Source of the DNA: Suillus spraguei
Taxonomy: Eukaryota; Basidiomycota; Agaricomycetes; Boletales; Suillaceae
NCBI GenBank assembly: GCA_016800925.1
Contig: JABCPU010000009.1
Location: forward strand, 248,001-312,000
DNA: 64,000 nt
Direction: 5' to 3'
Made by a program: the position numbers and the translations under genes. Every line of letters starts with the position of its first letter. Position 1 is the stretch's first letter. Shown piece after piece: positions 11,706 through 22,449 of this stretch. The notes beneath the pieces were generated by a model that was not told the origin of the DNA, ran no database searches, and worked only from the letters and a program-made list of their open reading frames with translations.

Positions 11706-13823
11706 ATGACCTCGCAATCCCCATCCCCTGCCAGTCCAATCGAGTTATACGACCCACCTCACAGCCGTAATGGACTTCTTCATTCCTCGAATGGGATGCA
11801 TTCAGTTGCATCTCCGTCAGCCAAGTTGACACGAACTGTCGCGATAATCAAGACAAACGCGTTGGAGCAGCGTCTAGACATTGAACATCGTCTGCTGGAG
11901 GCAAATTTCGAGGTATGTGTGCTAATTTCGTGAATTTATATGCTTCGCCCTTGTATCGCGCATCAGTATCTGTCTTTCAAATATAACACGTGAAATACGT
12001 TCAGAGTCGCGTTTATGAATTTTTGGAGTTCTTGATTTGAGATGCAATAATTGATTCACCATGCCTTCTAGATAGTCAAAGAACGCCAAATGGAGTTTGA
12101 TACAGAGACGGATCCGGACACATTCTTCGAGCTTTTCGGCGATGATGCCCGGTTCCTTGACGAGTGAGTACCATTTCGATAACTATTTGGTAACAGTGTT
12201 ATTCATCCCAAAACCCTTTCTATTGTATCTCCCACCATTTGAAACCTATTTAGTGGTCCAGTCTGGGTCTACGTTCTTGAGCGCAGACGCGCAGTCCAAG
12301 TTCTCCTCACGCTAATGCCTTCACTCAATGACGCAATAATAGGTGCAAAGCATGAAGAGCAAGCAGAAATTCAAATAGCGTCTCTATTTGCCTCCAGCCC
12401 TCCTTTTCCCACCAGCGATCTCCCTGCAACCGATGAAGAGCTGGCTTCAAGTGACGAATTCGACCCCGGTTCTGTGCGCTCGATTGACTCTGCGATCCTG
12501 GAAGCTCTCAAGCTAGGTTTGAGTGCCCCTCCAGGCGTGTTCACACCATCCTCTGGGTCTTCAGATATGCGTGCACCACAATTTTCAGCACGCCCGAGCC
12601 TTAGTTCCAATGGATCACCCAATGGAAAGCAATCCTTTCGTGCACGGCCACTTCCAAAAACGCATCTGACTCCTGATATTTCTCCACGCACAACAAAAGC
12701 CGCCCTTCTTCGCCAAGGGCTGGCTACGGACGGGTCCAAAGCATCTCCACTCAAATCACGGATGTCCTTAGCTAGTACTGGTCGCATCCCACTTCCTCGC
12801 AGGGAAAAAGAGAACGCAGCGGAGAAGGAGATGGAGAAAGAGAGGATTAAGAAGACGTTTGCAGGCGTTCCAGGCCACAAGCGCTCTGAGACGCTCACCG
12901 TTGCGTCTACTGCACCACCCACCATCACGCCGAGGTTGACCAAAGCAGCTGCCCTACGGTTGGGCCTTGCCCAGCCCGTTTTACCTCCTGGGCGGAGGCG
13001 TTCATCGATAGCTGGTTCAGTCACAAATGAAAAAGCAGCAGTGAGCTCCAACGGGGCTGTTGCCTCATCGCAGAAATCTCGTTTACCTAGCGATGCTGAT
13101 GGAGAAGGTGAAGACACGGAGACCGAGCGAGGGCGCGAACGCAAAAATATTTTTGACGGTGTTCCTGGGCACAAGCGTCGCCAGTCGATATCTGTCGCAA
13201 GTACAACTGAAGCTCCGTCTATAGTACCCAGAACCAACAGGACTGCAGCTCTCAGAAAGCAGGGCGGACCTCCCCCGAGTAGTTTCATGTGTAAGTCCTT
13301 GACGGCAGCTTTTTTCTCTTCATTTCTCTCTACACAATGGGATACTTTACAGTCGTTCGATTTTTTAAGTTCGTCACTGACGTAGTGAACATTTTTAGTC
13401 CGCACACCGTCCGCTCCCAAGGTGCCTGGCAGTGTCGGCATTCAGTCGAGAAGCAGCTCTTCTCTCAGTGCTTATCCTGACAGTGTCGGAATAGACTCTG
13501 CTACTCGGACCCATTCAAGTTCCACGGCACCGTCTCGGGCATCTTCCCGTATCTCCCACGTCGCGCCGAGGGCAAGCTTAGACAACACCAGTAACTATTC
13601 TTCTCAAGCTTCTGAGAGTTCTGCGGTGAGCACTACGAGCACTGCTAGCGTGGATGAGCTCGACAGAGCCGCATCATCTCAACGATCGGTGCGCCGTCTG
13701 AGCAGCCTCCAGGCTCCCTCTATCGCTCCTCGCGCCAACAAGAGTGCCATTCTCAGGGCTCAAAAGGCGGCAGCAGAAGCGGCCAAACCAAAGAGCCCTT
13801 GGGCCAATGCTTCTAAGCGGTAG
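11706..13823 (+). CDS. Degenerate nucleoside-diphosphate-kinase domain fused to repeat-bearing disordered tail
   Basis: Exons 11706-11912, 12072-12163, 12254-13290 and 13399-13823 join to 1761 nt, 586 residues. Residues about 38-140 follow the NDK fold: RTVAIIKTNAL (with the phosphate-contacting Lys), RLLEANFEIVKERQM, DDARFLDDGPVWVYVLER. The Kpn-loop/arginine region is shortened, and where NDKs carry NxxHGSDSxESA this protein has AIIGAKHEEQA, so the phospho-accepting histidine is replaced by isoleucine. It is therefore probably a pseudokinase. The remaining ~440 residues are Ser/Pro-rich and disordered, with four copies of a motif like PRxTKAAxLRxGL and two copies of FxGVPGHKR. A 356-residue antisense frame across exon 3 is a shadow. 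Role unknown. Confidence 0.75.
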
Positions 13824-14014
13824 GGGTGATGTACACGACAGTCAAGGGATTAAACGACTGGGTGGGACTGGCGTATGAGTGGTGTGTGGCTCTTATTTTA
13901 TGCTTCATTTACATGAAGTATCCTGCCTTCTGGTCTTGATTTCAGGATATATCTACTATGTGCACTATTCCTCGTTTCTTACGGCTGCGATCACGAAACA
14001 TACGTATTTATTCC
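13824..14014. other. 3' flank before duplicated block
   Basis: Short A/T-rich 3' flank of the NDK-like gene. The inverted duplication begins by about 14,015. Confidence 0.35.
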
Positions 14015-17000
14015 CTTTGTATATGCACCCATTTATAGTATCTTCACTCGCGTCTTTCACAGCTCTATACTCCCCTGCTTGCCGTTCCTTGATTGTTTCC
14101 TTGTTTTTATAGTTTCTTCACATGCTGGTCATGTGTCCCCATATGTCAATATAAATAATGTGGTGTTTTGATACGACATGAAACGCTCGGTTGCAGATCT
14201 CAGAAGTTCTTCTGGCGAGTAGGTTTGACTTGCAAGCAAGTATGTTGTCTCGCTATTGTCCAGTTCAACTCAAACTTTATTCTACAGTTTTCTGCCTTTC
14301 CTCCTGGCAGAGGGGCCTTCTAGTTACCTTGCATTATCAATGAAGCAGATCTCAGCGCTGCGCCGGCGCAAGCGTGCCAAGTCACACGATAAAGCATGCA
14401 TGTTCAAGTACCTCCTGATCAGCTGAACGGGCGTACCATACATGAGTGAGGAATCACAAGCTCATGGCATCTAGGCTTAACTCGTATGGGTAAGACTTAA
14501 CTTTGGATTTGGTGCGTATACGAATTTAGGTCGACATCCGTATTTTACATCCTCAGTAGAGGTGGTATGCACGTGCTCAATGATATTATTGAGGACGGTG
14601 GCGACCATGGTATGGTCTACACCACAATCATTTTCTAATACAATCTTATCTCTTCGTCCGAATTAATCCTTCTTGACCCTTCAATGTCGTTCCGGCTCCA
14701 CTAGTGGCGCTCTGCAGAGTTCAAATACTAGGTCTAGCGGGAGATGAGCTCCTTGTGCAGCTATAAGGTCTGCTTGAGAAGTCCACCCACGCACTGCCCT
14801 AATCATGGTCCCTGCAATTGAGGGTCGCCTCGCCATCCTCGCCATCTTCCCTATTTCCTTTGTTGTCGTCACTGCCCTCAGGCAGTTTATTAAGAACAGG
14901 CAGTCCAAACATTCCCTTCCTCCTGGCCCAGTGCCAATTCCACTGTTAGGGAATATCCTATCCATCGATACCAAAAAACCGTGGTTGACTTACACTCAAT
15001 GGCAAGCTATTTATGGTATGTGGAAACACAGTTGTTTCATTTTGTGCTGCAAATAATTTCCTCAGGGGACTTGGTATTCGTGCGGATTCTAGACCAGAAT
15101 GCGGTGGTGATCAATTCTCAGCATGTTGCACAAGCTTTACTGGATAAGCGGTCTGCGATTTACTCCGATCGGCCTTACATAGCCACAGCTGAGCCGTGTG
15201 TTCTTTTGATATTCACGTATTCAATCGATCTGATATTCAGACAGATGTGGCTGGTCATTCAACTTTGCACTCATAGGGTATAATGATGAATGGCGTCGTT
15301 GCCGACGACTCTTCCAGCAAACTTTCCGTCCCGACTCTGCACTCAAGTTTCGTCCGATGCAGATGAGATGTGTTCGCGAAATGATCGTCAATCTAATTGA
15401 TGACCCTCAACATTATCATTCCCACTTTGCAACGTCAGTCGATGTGTTTGGAGATATCAAGTGATTATTAAGTTATCCACAGGTTCTCGTCATCAGTTGC
15501 AATGTTTACCGTATACGGCTACCAGCTCCGCGCTCGTGATGATCCCATGGTTCATATATTGGAAAATGCACTTACCATCAGCCTTAAGGTAATGACCCCA
15601 GAGCGAGCAGCCCTGCTTAAAGCCTTCCCCTTCTGTAAGCTCAGTGTTCTTTCTCATGGAAAACATTTACGTTCTGTACTGTCACACAGTGCTGAAGTTG
15701 CCTGACTGGTGTTGGGATCCTCAATCAAACGCGATGCCCGAACTTCGGCCAATCGCATGAGAGAAATGACGAACGTGCCATATCAGTACACGCAGCAGCA
15801 TATGGTAGGTCTTCGTTAGGTTTGTCCCAGACACTGACTCTATACATGCAAAGACCGACGGCTTGTCACTTGGACAGTCGTCAATGGTAGCGGAGAATTT
15901 GCAACGGATGGAGAAGCAAGATGATGCATCCAAACAAATGTTGGAGACTACTTTGAAGAAAACCGCTACTACTGCTATGGCAGGTTTGTCATCTTACACG
16001 AGGGACGTTATGCTCTTGACAAATGCATGCTATGCAGGTTCATATGAGACGGTCAGCAGATATCCAAACCATATTTTGTGTCTCTCAATCTCTTTACAGA
16101 CTACTTCAACCCTGATGGCGTTTGCTCTTGCTATGGTGTCTTATCCAGATGTTCAGCGACGCGCGCAGGCGGAGATCGACTCAGTGATCGGAAGAGATCG
16201 CTTACCTATATTTGAAGACAGAGCATCATTACCATACGTTGAATCAATTCTGCGGGAGACTTTGCGATGGCAGCCTGTTGGACCCCTTGGTAGGTTTCTT
16301 CGTTGAGTTATCTCGCCTTCACTAATGATGGTCCTATAGGAATACCACATGCTACCTCGTGTGATGATATGTACGATGGCTACTTCATTCCAAAAGGTCT
16401 GGTGTTTTCGTCTAGCGAAAGAATTAATTGTAATATTATACATTAGGAACGACCGTCATATACAATATATGGTCAGATATTAGGATCCTCCCCAGCTTTC
16501 AGGACACTGACATCACATCACAGGGCCATTTCACGAGATGAAAAGCGCTATCCTGATGCATCCCGTTTCATGCCAGAGAGGTTCTTGGACGTCAACGGAG
16601 CGTTGACTGATGACGACCCTGCAAGATATGCTTTTGGCTCAGGCCGGCGTGCATGTCCAGGTTGGTTGAGTTATTTTGCTGTTGTATGACATGCGATGAG
16701 TCAATTTTTAATCAGGCCGGTACATTGCCGATGCTTCTCTGTGGTCCGCTATTGCGACCATGCTGGCCACGGTCGAATTTTCTTTTGCCAAGGACGACCA
16801 GGGCAAAATGATTGACTTCATTCCGCAATTCACGACGGGACTCTCTCAGTATTTCGTTTCCTTGTATCGTTCTATCTTCTTGTCACTAATAATTTCGTCG
16901 TTTTAGCTCCGTTATGGTCTTCCCTTGTGATATTTCACCACGTTCTCATATCCATGCAGAACAAGTTGTGGATCTTCTCTGAACTGGATTGTAGTATGTA

Positions 17001-17035
17001 TATAAAGAATTGTCTGTCAGAAAGTAGGTTTCAAC
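14015..17035 (+). repeat. Left arm of ~3-kb inverted segmental duplication (partner 29,165-32,150)
   Basis: Same block as the reverse complement of 29,165-32,150. Matches seen outside the gene include TTTGTATATGCACCCATTTA (14,016), CATGCTGGTCATGTG followed by TATGTCAATATAAA (14,120-14,155), CAGAAGTTCTTCTGGCG (14,202) and TTCAAATACTAGGTCTAG (14,717). Within it lies the P450-1 gene. Homology fades after GTAGGTTTCAACAC near 17,030. The arm includes about 0.8 kb of 5' flank, so promoter and gene were copied together. Confidence 0.75.
14805..16982 (+). pseudogene. Cytochrome P450 copy 1 (P450-1), single-base frameshift
   Basis: Heme-thiolate monooxygenase of the microsomal E-class group I type, related by eye to the CYP64/O-methylsterigmatocystin oxidoreductase-like group. 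The 13-exon layout matches the intact copies: N-terminal membrane anchor, LPPGPVPIPLLGN hinge, WLTYTQWQAIYG, GSYET oxygen-binding motif on a 14-nt exon (16,038-16,051), ETLR (ExxR), FMPERF and heme loop FGSGRRACPG, ending TGA at 16,980-16,982. At about 15,711-15,716 the run is GTTGGGATCC where the other copies have four Gs; the conserved DWCWGSSIKRDA is thereby lost and the frame hits TGA about 45 nt later. Everything downstream remains well conserved, so the lesion is recent, or a homopolymer sequencing error. Confidence 0.85.
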
Positions 17036-17640
17036 ACAATGGAATACCCCAAGCTGTAGTGAGATGAATCGAATGAAGCATATACATACAGTACCGATTG
17101 GACCACCAAAATAAGACGATAATTGTCACATAACTGTGACACATGTGATCTCCGCCAGAAATTGAAAGAGGTTTACTGTCAATGGGAGAAAGATCAAGAT
17201 CTGAGATGGCCGAGTAAGTACCCCCGTTATAGGCCCAGGCCGGTGGTGGTCATACTCGGACTAGGGCTCTCAAATCATGCATATGGTTCAGTGCAGTCGA
17301 ATTTCAGTGCTGAAGCGCTGACTCATGGCCCACAGGTTGTACGGCTGTGGCGTCACGTTCCAGAAGAACTGAACAACGAACCCACGAGACAATTGCAATT
17401 GGATTCTTTGTCATTTCAATTTTATGATGCTTGTTTGCATTTGGCAGTGCTGCCTCGACTTCTTGCAGTGAGAAGAAGTCGATGATTATTGGACGATTGG
17501 AATTTCGAAAGTTCTTTCTTCTGCCGAATGTGCTTGTTTGCAGTTGGCAGTGCAATACATATGGCCTCCTCAAGGCTTGTGATATATTGAGTAGCCCGTT
17601 ATTTTCCAATACCCTTACTTCCCCTCAACTGCTATTCACA
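16983..17640. other. Intergenic
   Basis: 3' flank of P450-1 (to about 17,035) then promoter region of the NACHT-WD40 gene. Open frames at 17,123-17,485 and 17,431-17,739 carry no motif and overlap the first exon of the next gene in another frame. Confidence 0.4.
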
Positions 17641-20600
17641 ATGATGAAACGCAAGGCATCGAGGGATTTAACTGAAGAAACTCGCATATTCGACAGCGAA
17701 CCAACAGCTCGTGAGAGCGGCTCGGTACGTAGCTCATGAGCATCACTTAGTTTACTCCACTCCAAACACCGACATTGACGTATCCTTCTAGCACCGACCC
17801 CATAACAAAGTCCGTCGGGTTCGGCAGGAGGTCGAGGATGGTGTGGGCAACTTACCGATCTCTGTGAGTTCACGAACACTCCCAAGGAATGTCATGAAAT
17901 ACGACTAACACTACCATAAGCGCTCGAATGATTCTCGCCCTGTTCTACCAAACGTCTATCATGAGCGCGCTTCATCGACCCCGAATCTCGAGGTAGGTTC
18001 TCACACTTGCCCTCCACTCTCCGTGCTCTCTCTCTAAACTCTGGCGGTCCCGCAGGTTCAGGGCGCTCCATCTGATGCGGAAATGGATGTTGATACCGAA
18101 TTGACACCTCAGGATGCTGAAGAGTCTGCAAAACGCATGCATCCCCTTTCGCAACCTGCGATGACCGCCCAAGATGCACGAGCAGATCTCAATACTTCTG
18201 TCAGTTTTCAGGATACACATTTTAAACCCATCAGGATATTCGACGATGTATGGACCCTCCTCTCGATCAGAATCAAACTAATCCCGTTCCACAGGTGCAT
18301 CCATATACAAAGATGGCATTGGCTGCGTTAGCTTGTTCAGCTAAAGTATGTTTTCATTTTATCTCTCCCGATCTTCTACTGTTGCTCAGCAATCATTTGT
18401 GCAGATTATTCGAGACCATGCGGATTGCGACGAAGCAATATGTGAACTTGTCGAGAAGATATGTAAAGTGTATGACTTCATATCGCAAGACGACATGCTT
18501 GACAAAATCAAAATCCCATCGATGCGCGCTACGCTTGGAAAAATTTCTCAGCAGACCCGCGAATGCGCCAATTTCATCAAAAATTATTCGGAGACCAAGA
18601 AATTTTGTGAGTCTTAATAAGCCGTTGCGTTCTTGACCGTCTCAAGCTGCTGCTATCATCACAGGGAGCAGATCCGGAAAGGACGTCAGCTCGGAGACAA
18701 CAAATACGATTCAAAATTACAATGACGTGTTCGATAGCCTCATGCAAGGCTTCCGGGACCAGGTTCCTTGCGACGACGTAGACATACATGTCTATGATAT
18801 GGGTGAGGGTTTGGACGTCCTCGTCACTTGACATATATTGACACCTTTTTAGAGGAAACATTGGACCTCAGCGGTATGACTTATGCAGATGGCGCGGGAC
18901 TAGACACCAGAAAAGAATGCCTCGAAGGGACGCGCACGGAAATCCTTTCCCTGATAACGGACTGGGTCAACAGCACTGGAGATAACGTTCCACGCGTGCT
19001 GTGGCTATCTGGCACTGCAGGCAAGGGCAAATCGGCCATCGCCCACACGATTGCTAAGTGGGTCGAAAACGTGGGAGGGCTTGGTTCCTGTTTCTGTTTT
19101 GACCGGCAGCGAGAAGCAGACCGTCGGCACGAAAAGATCTTTTCCACGGTTGCGCAGGACTTGGCTGACCGCAATCCGGAGATGAGACGAGCATTGGCAA
19201 ATGCAGTCAAGACCGCAAAAGTGTTGAAGAAGACGGTGGACATCGTCCAGCAGTGGCAGAAACTTCTAATCGGACCACTGAAGAAGTCATGCGGGTCAAC
19301 CGGGGAACCCATCACGGTCGTGATCGATGGACTGGATGAGAGCGGTGGAGTAGAGACTCGAGAAGACCTCCTCCGGATTCTAGCTGGCAAGCATCCCGCG
19401 GTTCCCAAAATCACAGACCTCCCAGGCAATTTCCGGTTCATCGTCACTTCTCGCGCGCTTGATGACATCAAAAAAGAGTTTGACGGCGTTCAGCATATTC
19501 GACAGATGTCGATGGACAACATTCCACCAGTATTCGCAAAGCGCGACATTCGTACCTACGTATCCAAGAAGTTAGAAGGATGTGGTTTTCAGGACAGAGA
19601 GATTAGAGTCCTCGCTGAGAAAGCTGATGGACTTTTCGAGTGGGCGCGTCTCGCCTGTGGATATATCAAGAAGTCCCAAACTGGGCTATCCCAAATGGAT
19701 TGCTACAAAGCCGTGGTATCGCGCGATCCTGTTGAGAGAACAATGCTGTTGCACAGCATGTATGTTCTCATTTTAACAGATATCATACCCAAGGATCCTT
19801 CCCCGCATTCGCAGAAACTGCGCTTGACTATGCTAGCGAGATTTCGCTCAGTGATGAGACAAATACTAAGCACAGCCGAACCTCTTCCTTTAGCATCCCT
19901 GAACGCTATGAGGGGTCATTTTCCAACGCAAGAGGACAATTTCGACGTGGGGCTTGTGGTCAAAAGCATGGGTCCCCCTCCTCAGTGGCACCACCCATCC
20001 AGATTCCCCAATCCGACCCCTTCATGCATCCTTCCATGATTTCTTGACGGACGAACGAGCCAGTGGAGAGTTTTTCATCGATCTGTCAAAGGCGCAACAC
20101 GACCTTGCATTCGCATCGCTTCGGGTGATGGAACACGATCTTCGCTTCAATATCTGTGATTTAAAATCCTCGTACCTGCCTAATGAGAAAGATTCCGGGC
20201 TGCAAGAACGAGTTCAAAAATGTATCCCCCCACATCTATCATATTCATGTCGATTTTGGATTGAGCACGTACGAATCACAGTCTTCACCAAGGAGCTCGC
20301 GAAAGAAGTGAAATCATTCTTCGACCGCGAGCGGCTGTTTTTCTGGCTTGAGTCACTCGCGTTGATCAATGCGCTCAGCAGTGCAGTTCCTGCGCTCTCA
20401 CTCATTCCCCGGTGGCTGAAGGTGAGCACATTATTACTAGGTGTCAGATAAAGCGCTCATTGACAACTACAGGGCCATCCAAAATTCATAGACGTCTCAT
20501 CGACTGCAATGGACGTACAGAAGTTCATTCAAGTCTTTGGGGGTATCATTTTACACAGCACACCGCATCTGTATGTATCAGCACTCCCATTCACGCCTTC

Positions 20601-22171
20601 CAACTCTCCGCTATCGAGAAATTTTCATGCATGGTTTCCAAATACTCTTCGTGTGGCACTTGGACGTAATATGAACTGGCCGGCTGTTCTGGCCGTGCTC
20701 AGGGGGCACACTGAATCAGTTTTTTCGGTCTCATTCTCGCCGGACGGCACTCGCATCGTCACTGGTTCAGCGGATCAGACTGTTCGGCTGTGGGATGCTG
20801 CAACGGGGCAGCCGGTCGGTGAGCCCTTGCGGGGGCACACCCATTCAGTTTCGTCGGTCTCGTTCTCGCCGGACGGCACTCGCATCGTCACTGGTTCAGC
20901 GGATCGGACTGTTCGGCTGTGGGATGCTGCAACGGGGCAGCCGGTCGGTGAGCCCTTGCGGGGGGCACACTGATTCAGTTGAGTCGGTCTCGTTCTCGCC
21001 GGATGGCACTCGCATCGTCAGTGGTTCTTGGGATCAGACTGTTCGGCTGTGGGATGCTGCAACGGGGCAGCCAGTCGGTGAGCCCTTGCGGGGGCACACT
21101 GATTCAGTTTTGTCGGTCTCGTTCTCGCCGGACGGCACTCGCATCGTCACTGGTTCTTGGGATCACACTGTTCGGCTGTGGGATGCTGCAACGGGGCAGC
21201 CAGTCGGTGAGCCCTTGCGGGGGCACACTCATTCAGTTGAGTCGGTCTCGTTCTCGCCGGACGGCACTCGCATCGTCAGTGGTTCAGCGGATCAGACTGT
21301 TCGGCTGTGGGATGCTGCAACGGGGCAGCCAGTCGGTGAGCCCTTGCGGGGGCACACTGATTCAGTTCGGTCGGTCTCGTTCTCGCCGGACGGCACTCGC
21401 ATCGTCACTGGTTCAAGGGATCAGACTGTTCGGCTGTGGGATGCTGCAACGGGGCAGCCAGTCGGTGAGCCCTTGCGGGGGCACACTGATTCAGTTTTGT
21501 CGGTCTCGTTCTCGCCGGACGGCACTCGCATCGTCACTGGTTCTTGGGATCACACTGTTCGGCTGTGGGATGCTGCAACAGGGCAGTCAGTCGGTGAGCC
21601 CTTGCGGGGGCACACTGATCCAGTTTTGTCGGTCTCGTTCTCGCCGGACGGCACTCGCATCGTCAGTGGTTCTTGGGATCAGACTGTTCGGCTGTGGAAT
21701 GCAGCGATCAGGCAGCCATCGCAGCAGTGCGCCGTGTCAGATCCTTCACCACTCTCTGACGATCATTGCACCATCGAGGCCACTACTACCATGACATTGA
21801 ACACTTGGAACAATTACCCCATTACCTTCTCGTCCAACTCCATCCACGCACTGTGCAACGCCTGTGAGTTAATGGAGGAAGCATCTGATGAGTTTGTGGA
21901 GGAAGTATCTGACGAGTTCATGGAGGAAGAATCCGATGAGTTTACGGAGGGAGGATCCGATGACGACCGCCGTTCGACTCCCTTTGTCCTGAATGTTGAC
22001 AGTGGATGGGTGGTGGGGCCCAAACATCGGCTGTTATTCTGGGTACCACCCGCTTCTCGACACCCATTTTATAGCCCTGGAACTTCACTAGTGATACCTG
22101 GAGGGGGTCCGGAGCTTGATTTGAGCCACATGTCACATGGGCAACACTGGCAAAAGTGCCGACAGGGGTGA
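17641..22171 (+). pseudogene. NACHT-WD40 STAND receptor (NLR-like), two +1 frameshifts
   Basis: Fungal STAND protein of the HET-E/HNWD architecture. Exons 17641-17724, 17792-17863, 17921-17992, 18056-18247, 18295-18345, 18390-18606, 18665-18802, 18853-20421 and 20473-22171. A disordered N-terminus is followed by a helical signalling-type domain (VHPYTKMALAALA...AICELVEKICKVYDF), then NACHT with Walker A GTAGKGKS and Walker B VVIDGLDES, a winged-helix/linker region ending PIRPLHASFHDFL, eight WD40 repeats, an acidic SDEF-repeat stretch and a C-terminal LLFWVPP module. Frame is broken by an extra C in 19,974-19,978 and an extra G in 20,957-20,962. Removing just those two bases makes the exon sum 4092 nt, exactly 1364 codons. 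A GTGAGT at the stop could open a last intron ending at 22,221 with stop 22,226-22,228. Type is given as pseudogene because of the breaks; a sequencing error is possible. Confidence 0.85.
20704..21718 (+). repeat. Eight near-identical 129-bp (43-residue) WD40 repeats
   Basis: Period 129 bp measured from GCACAC at 20706, 20835, 20965, 21094, 21223, 21352, 21481 and 21610; the single 130-bp step marks the inserted G. Each unit reads [18 protein letters not shown]...GSxDxTVRLWD. Differences concentrate at a handful of residues: after GHT, after SV, Thr/Ser before GS, the residue after GS, and the residue after D. The rest, including silent positions, is almost invariant, which implies recent amplification or ongoing gene conversion. 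Confidence 0.95.
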
Positions 22172-22228
22172 GTCTCAACTATCCTTCCGTTCCTCGCACT
22201 TACTCAAAGCGACATGTGTAGACCTTAG

Positions 22229-22449
22229 TACCGACGATCACCGCAGTGGTATATCCGTTGTGGAGATTTCAGAAACAGTTTAGCGACAGCCCATCAACCA
22301 TCCCTTGATACCGCCACCGCACATATCTCCTTAAGCAACGATCGTCCAATGCTTCTAATAAATTCTCCGTCTTTGCCTTCTTCCACTCGTTTCAGTGACT
22401 CTCATAATATCCGGGAAGCACTCCCCAAGCTTTCCCTCCACTTCGCGTC
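22229..22449. other. Short intergenic
   Basis: 3' flank of the NACHT-WD40 gene leading into the duplicated region. No feature recognised. Confidence 0.3.

Noticed and set aside
12371..13441. A 356-residue open frame antisense to the NDK-like gene
   Set aside because: It mirrors the long Ser/Pro/Arg-rich exon 3 and ignores the gene's splice sites; no motif of its own. A codon-bias shadow.
18881..19471. A 196-residue frame antisense to the NACHT domain
   Set aside because: Lies wholly within the NACHT exon, Ser/Arg-rich antisense artefact with no domain.
20704..21718. CRISPR-like or satellite array
   Set aside because: The regular 129-bp period is a coding WD40 repeat array in a eukaryotic gene; there are no spacers.
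20979..21794. A 271-residue repetitive plus-strand frame ([14 protein letters not shown] units)
   Set aside because: It is the off-frame reading of the 129-bp WD40 array.
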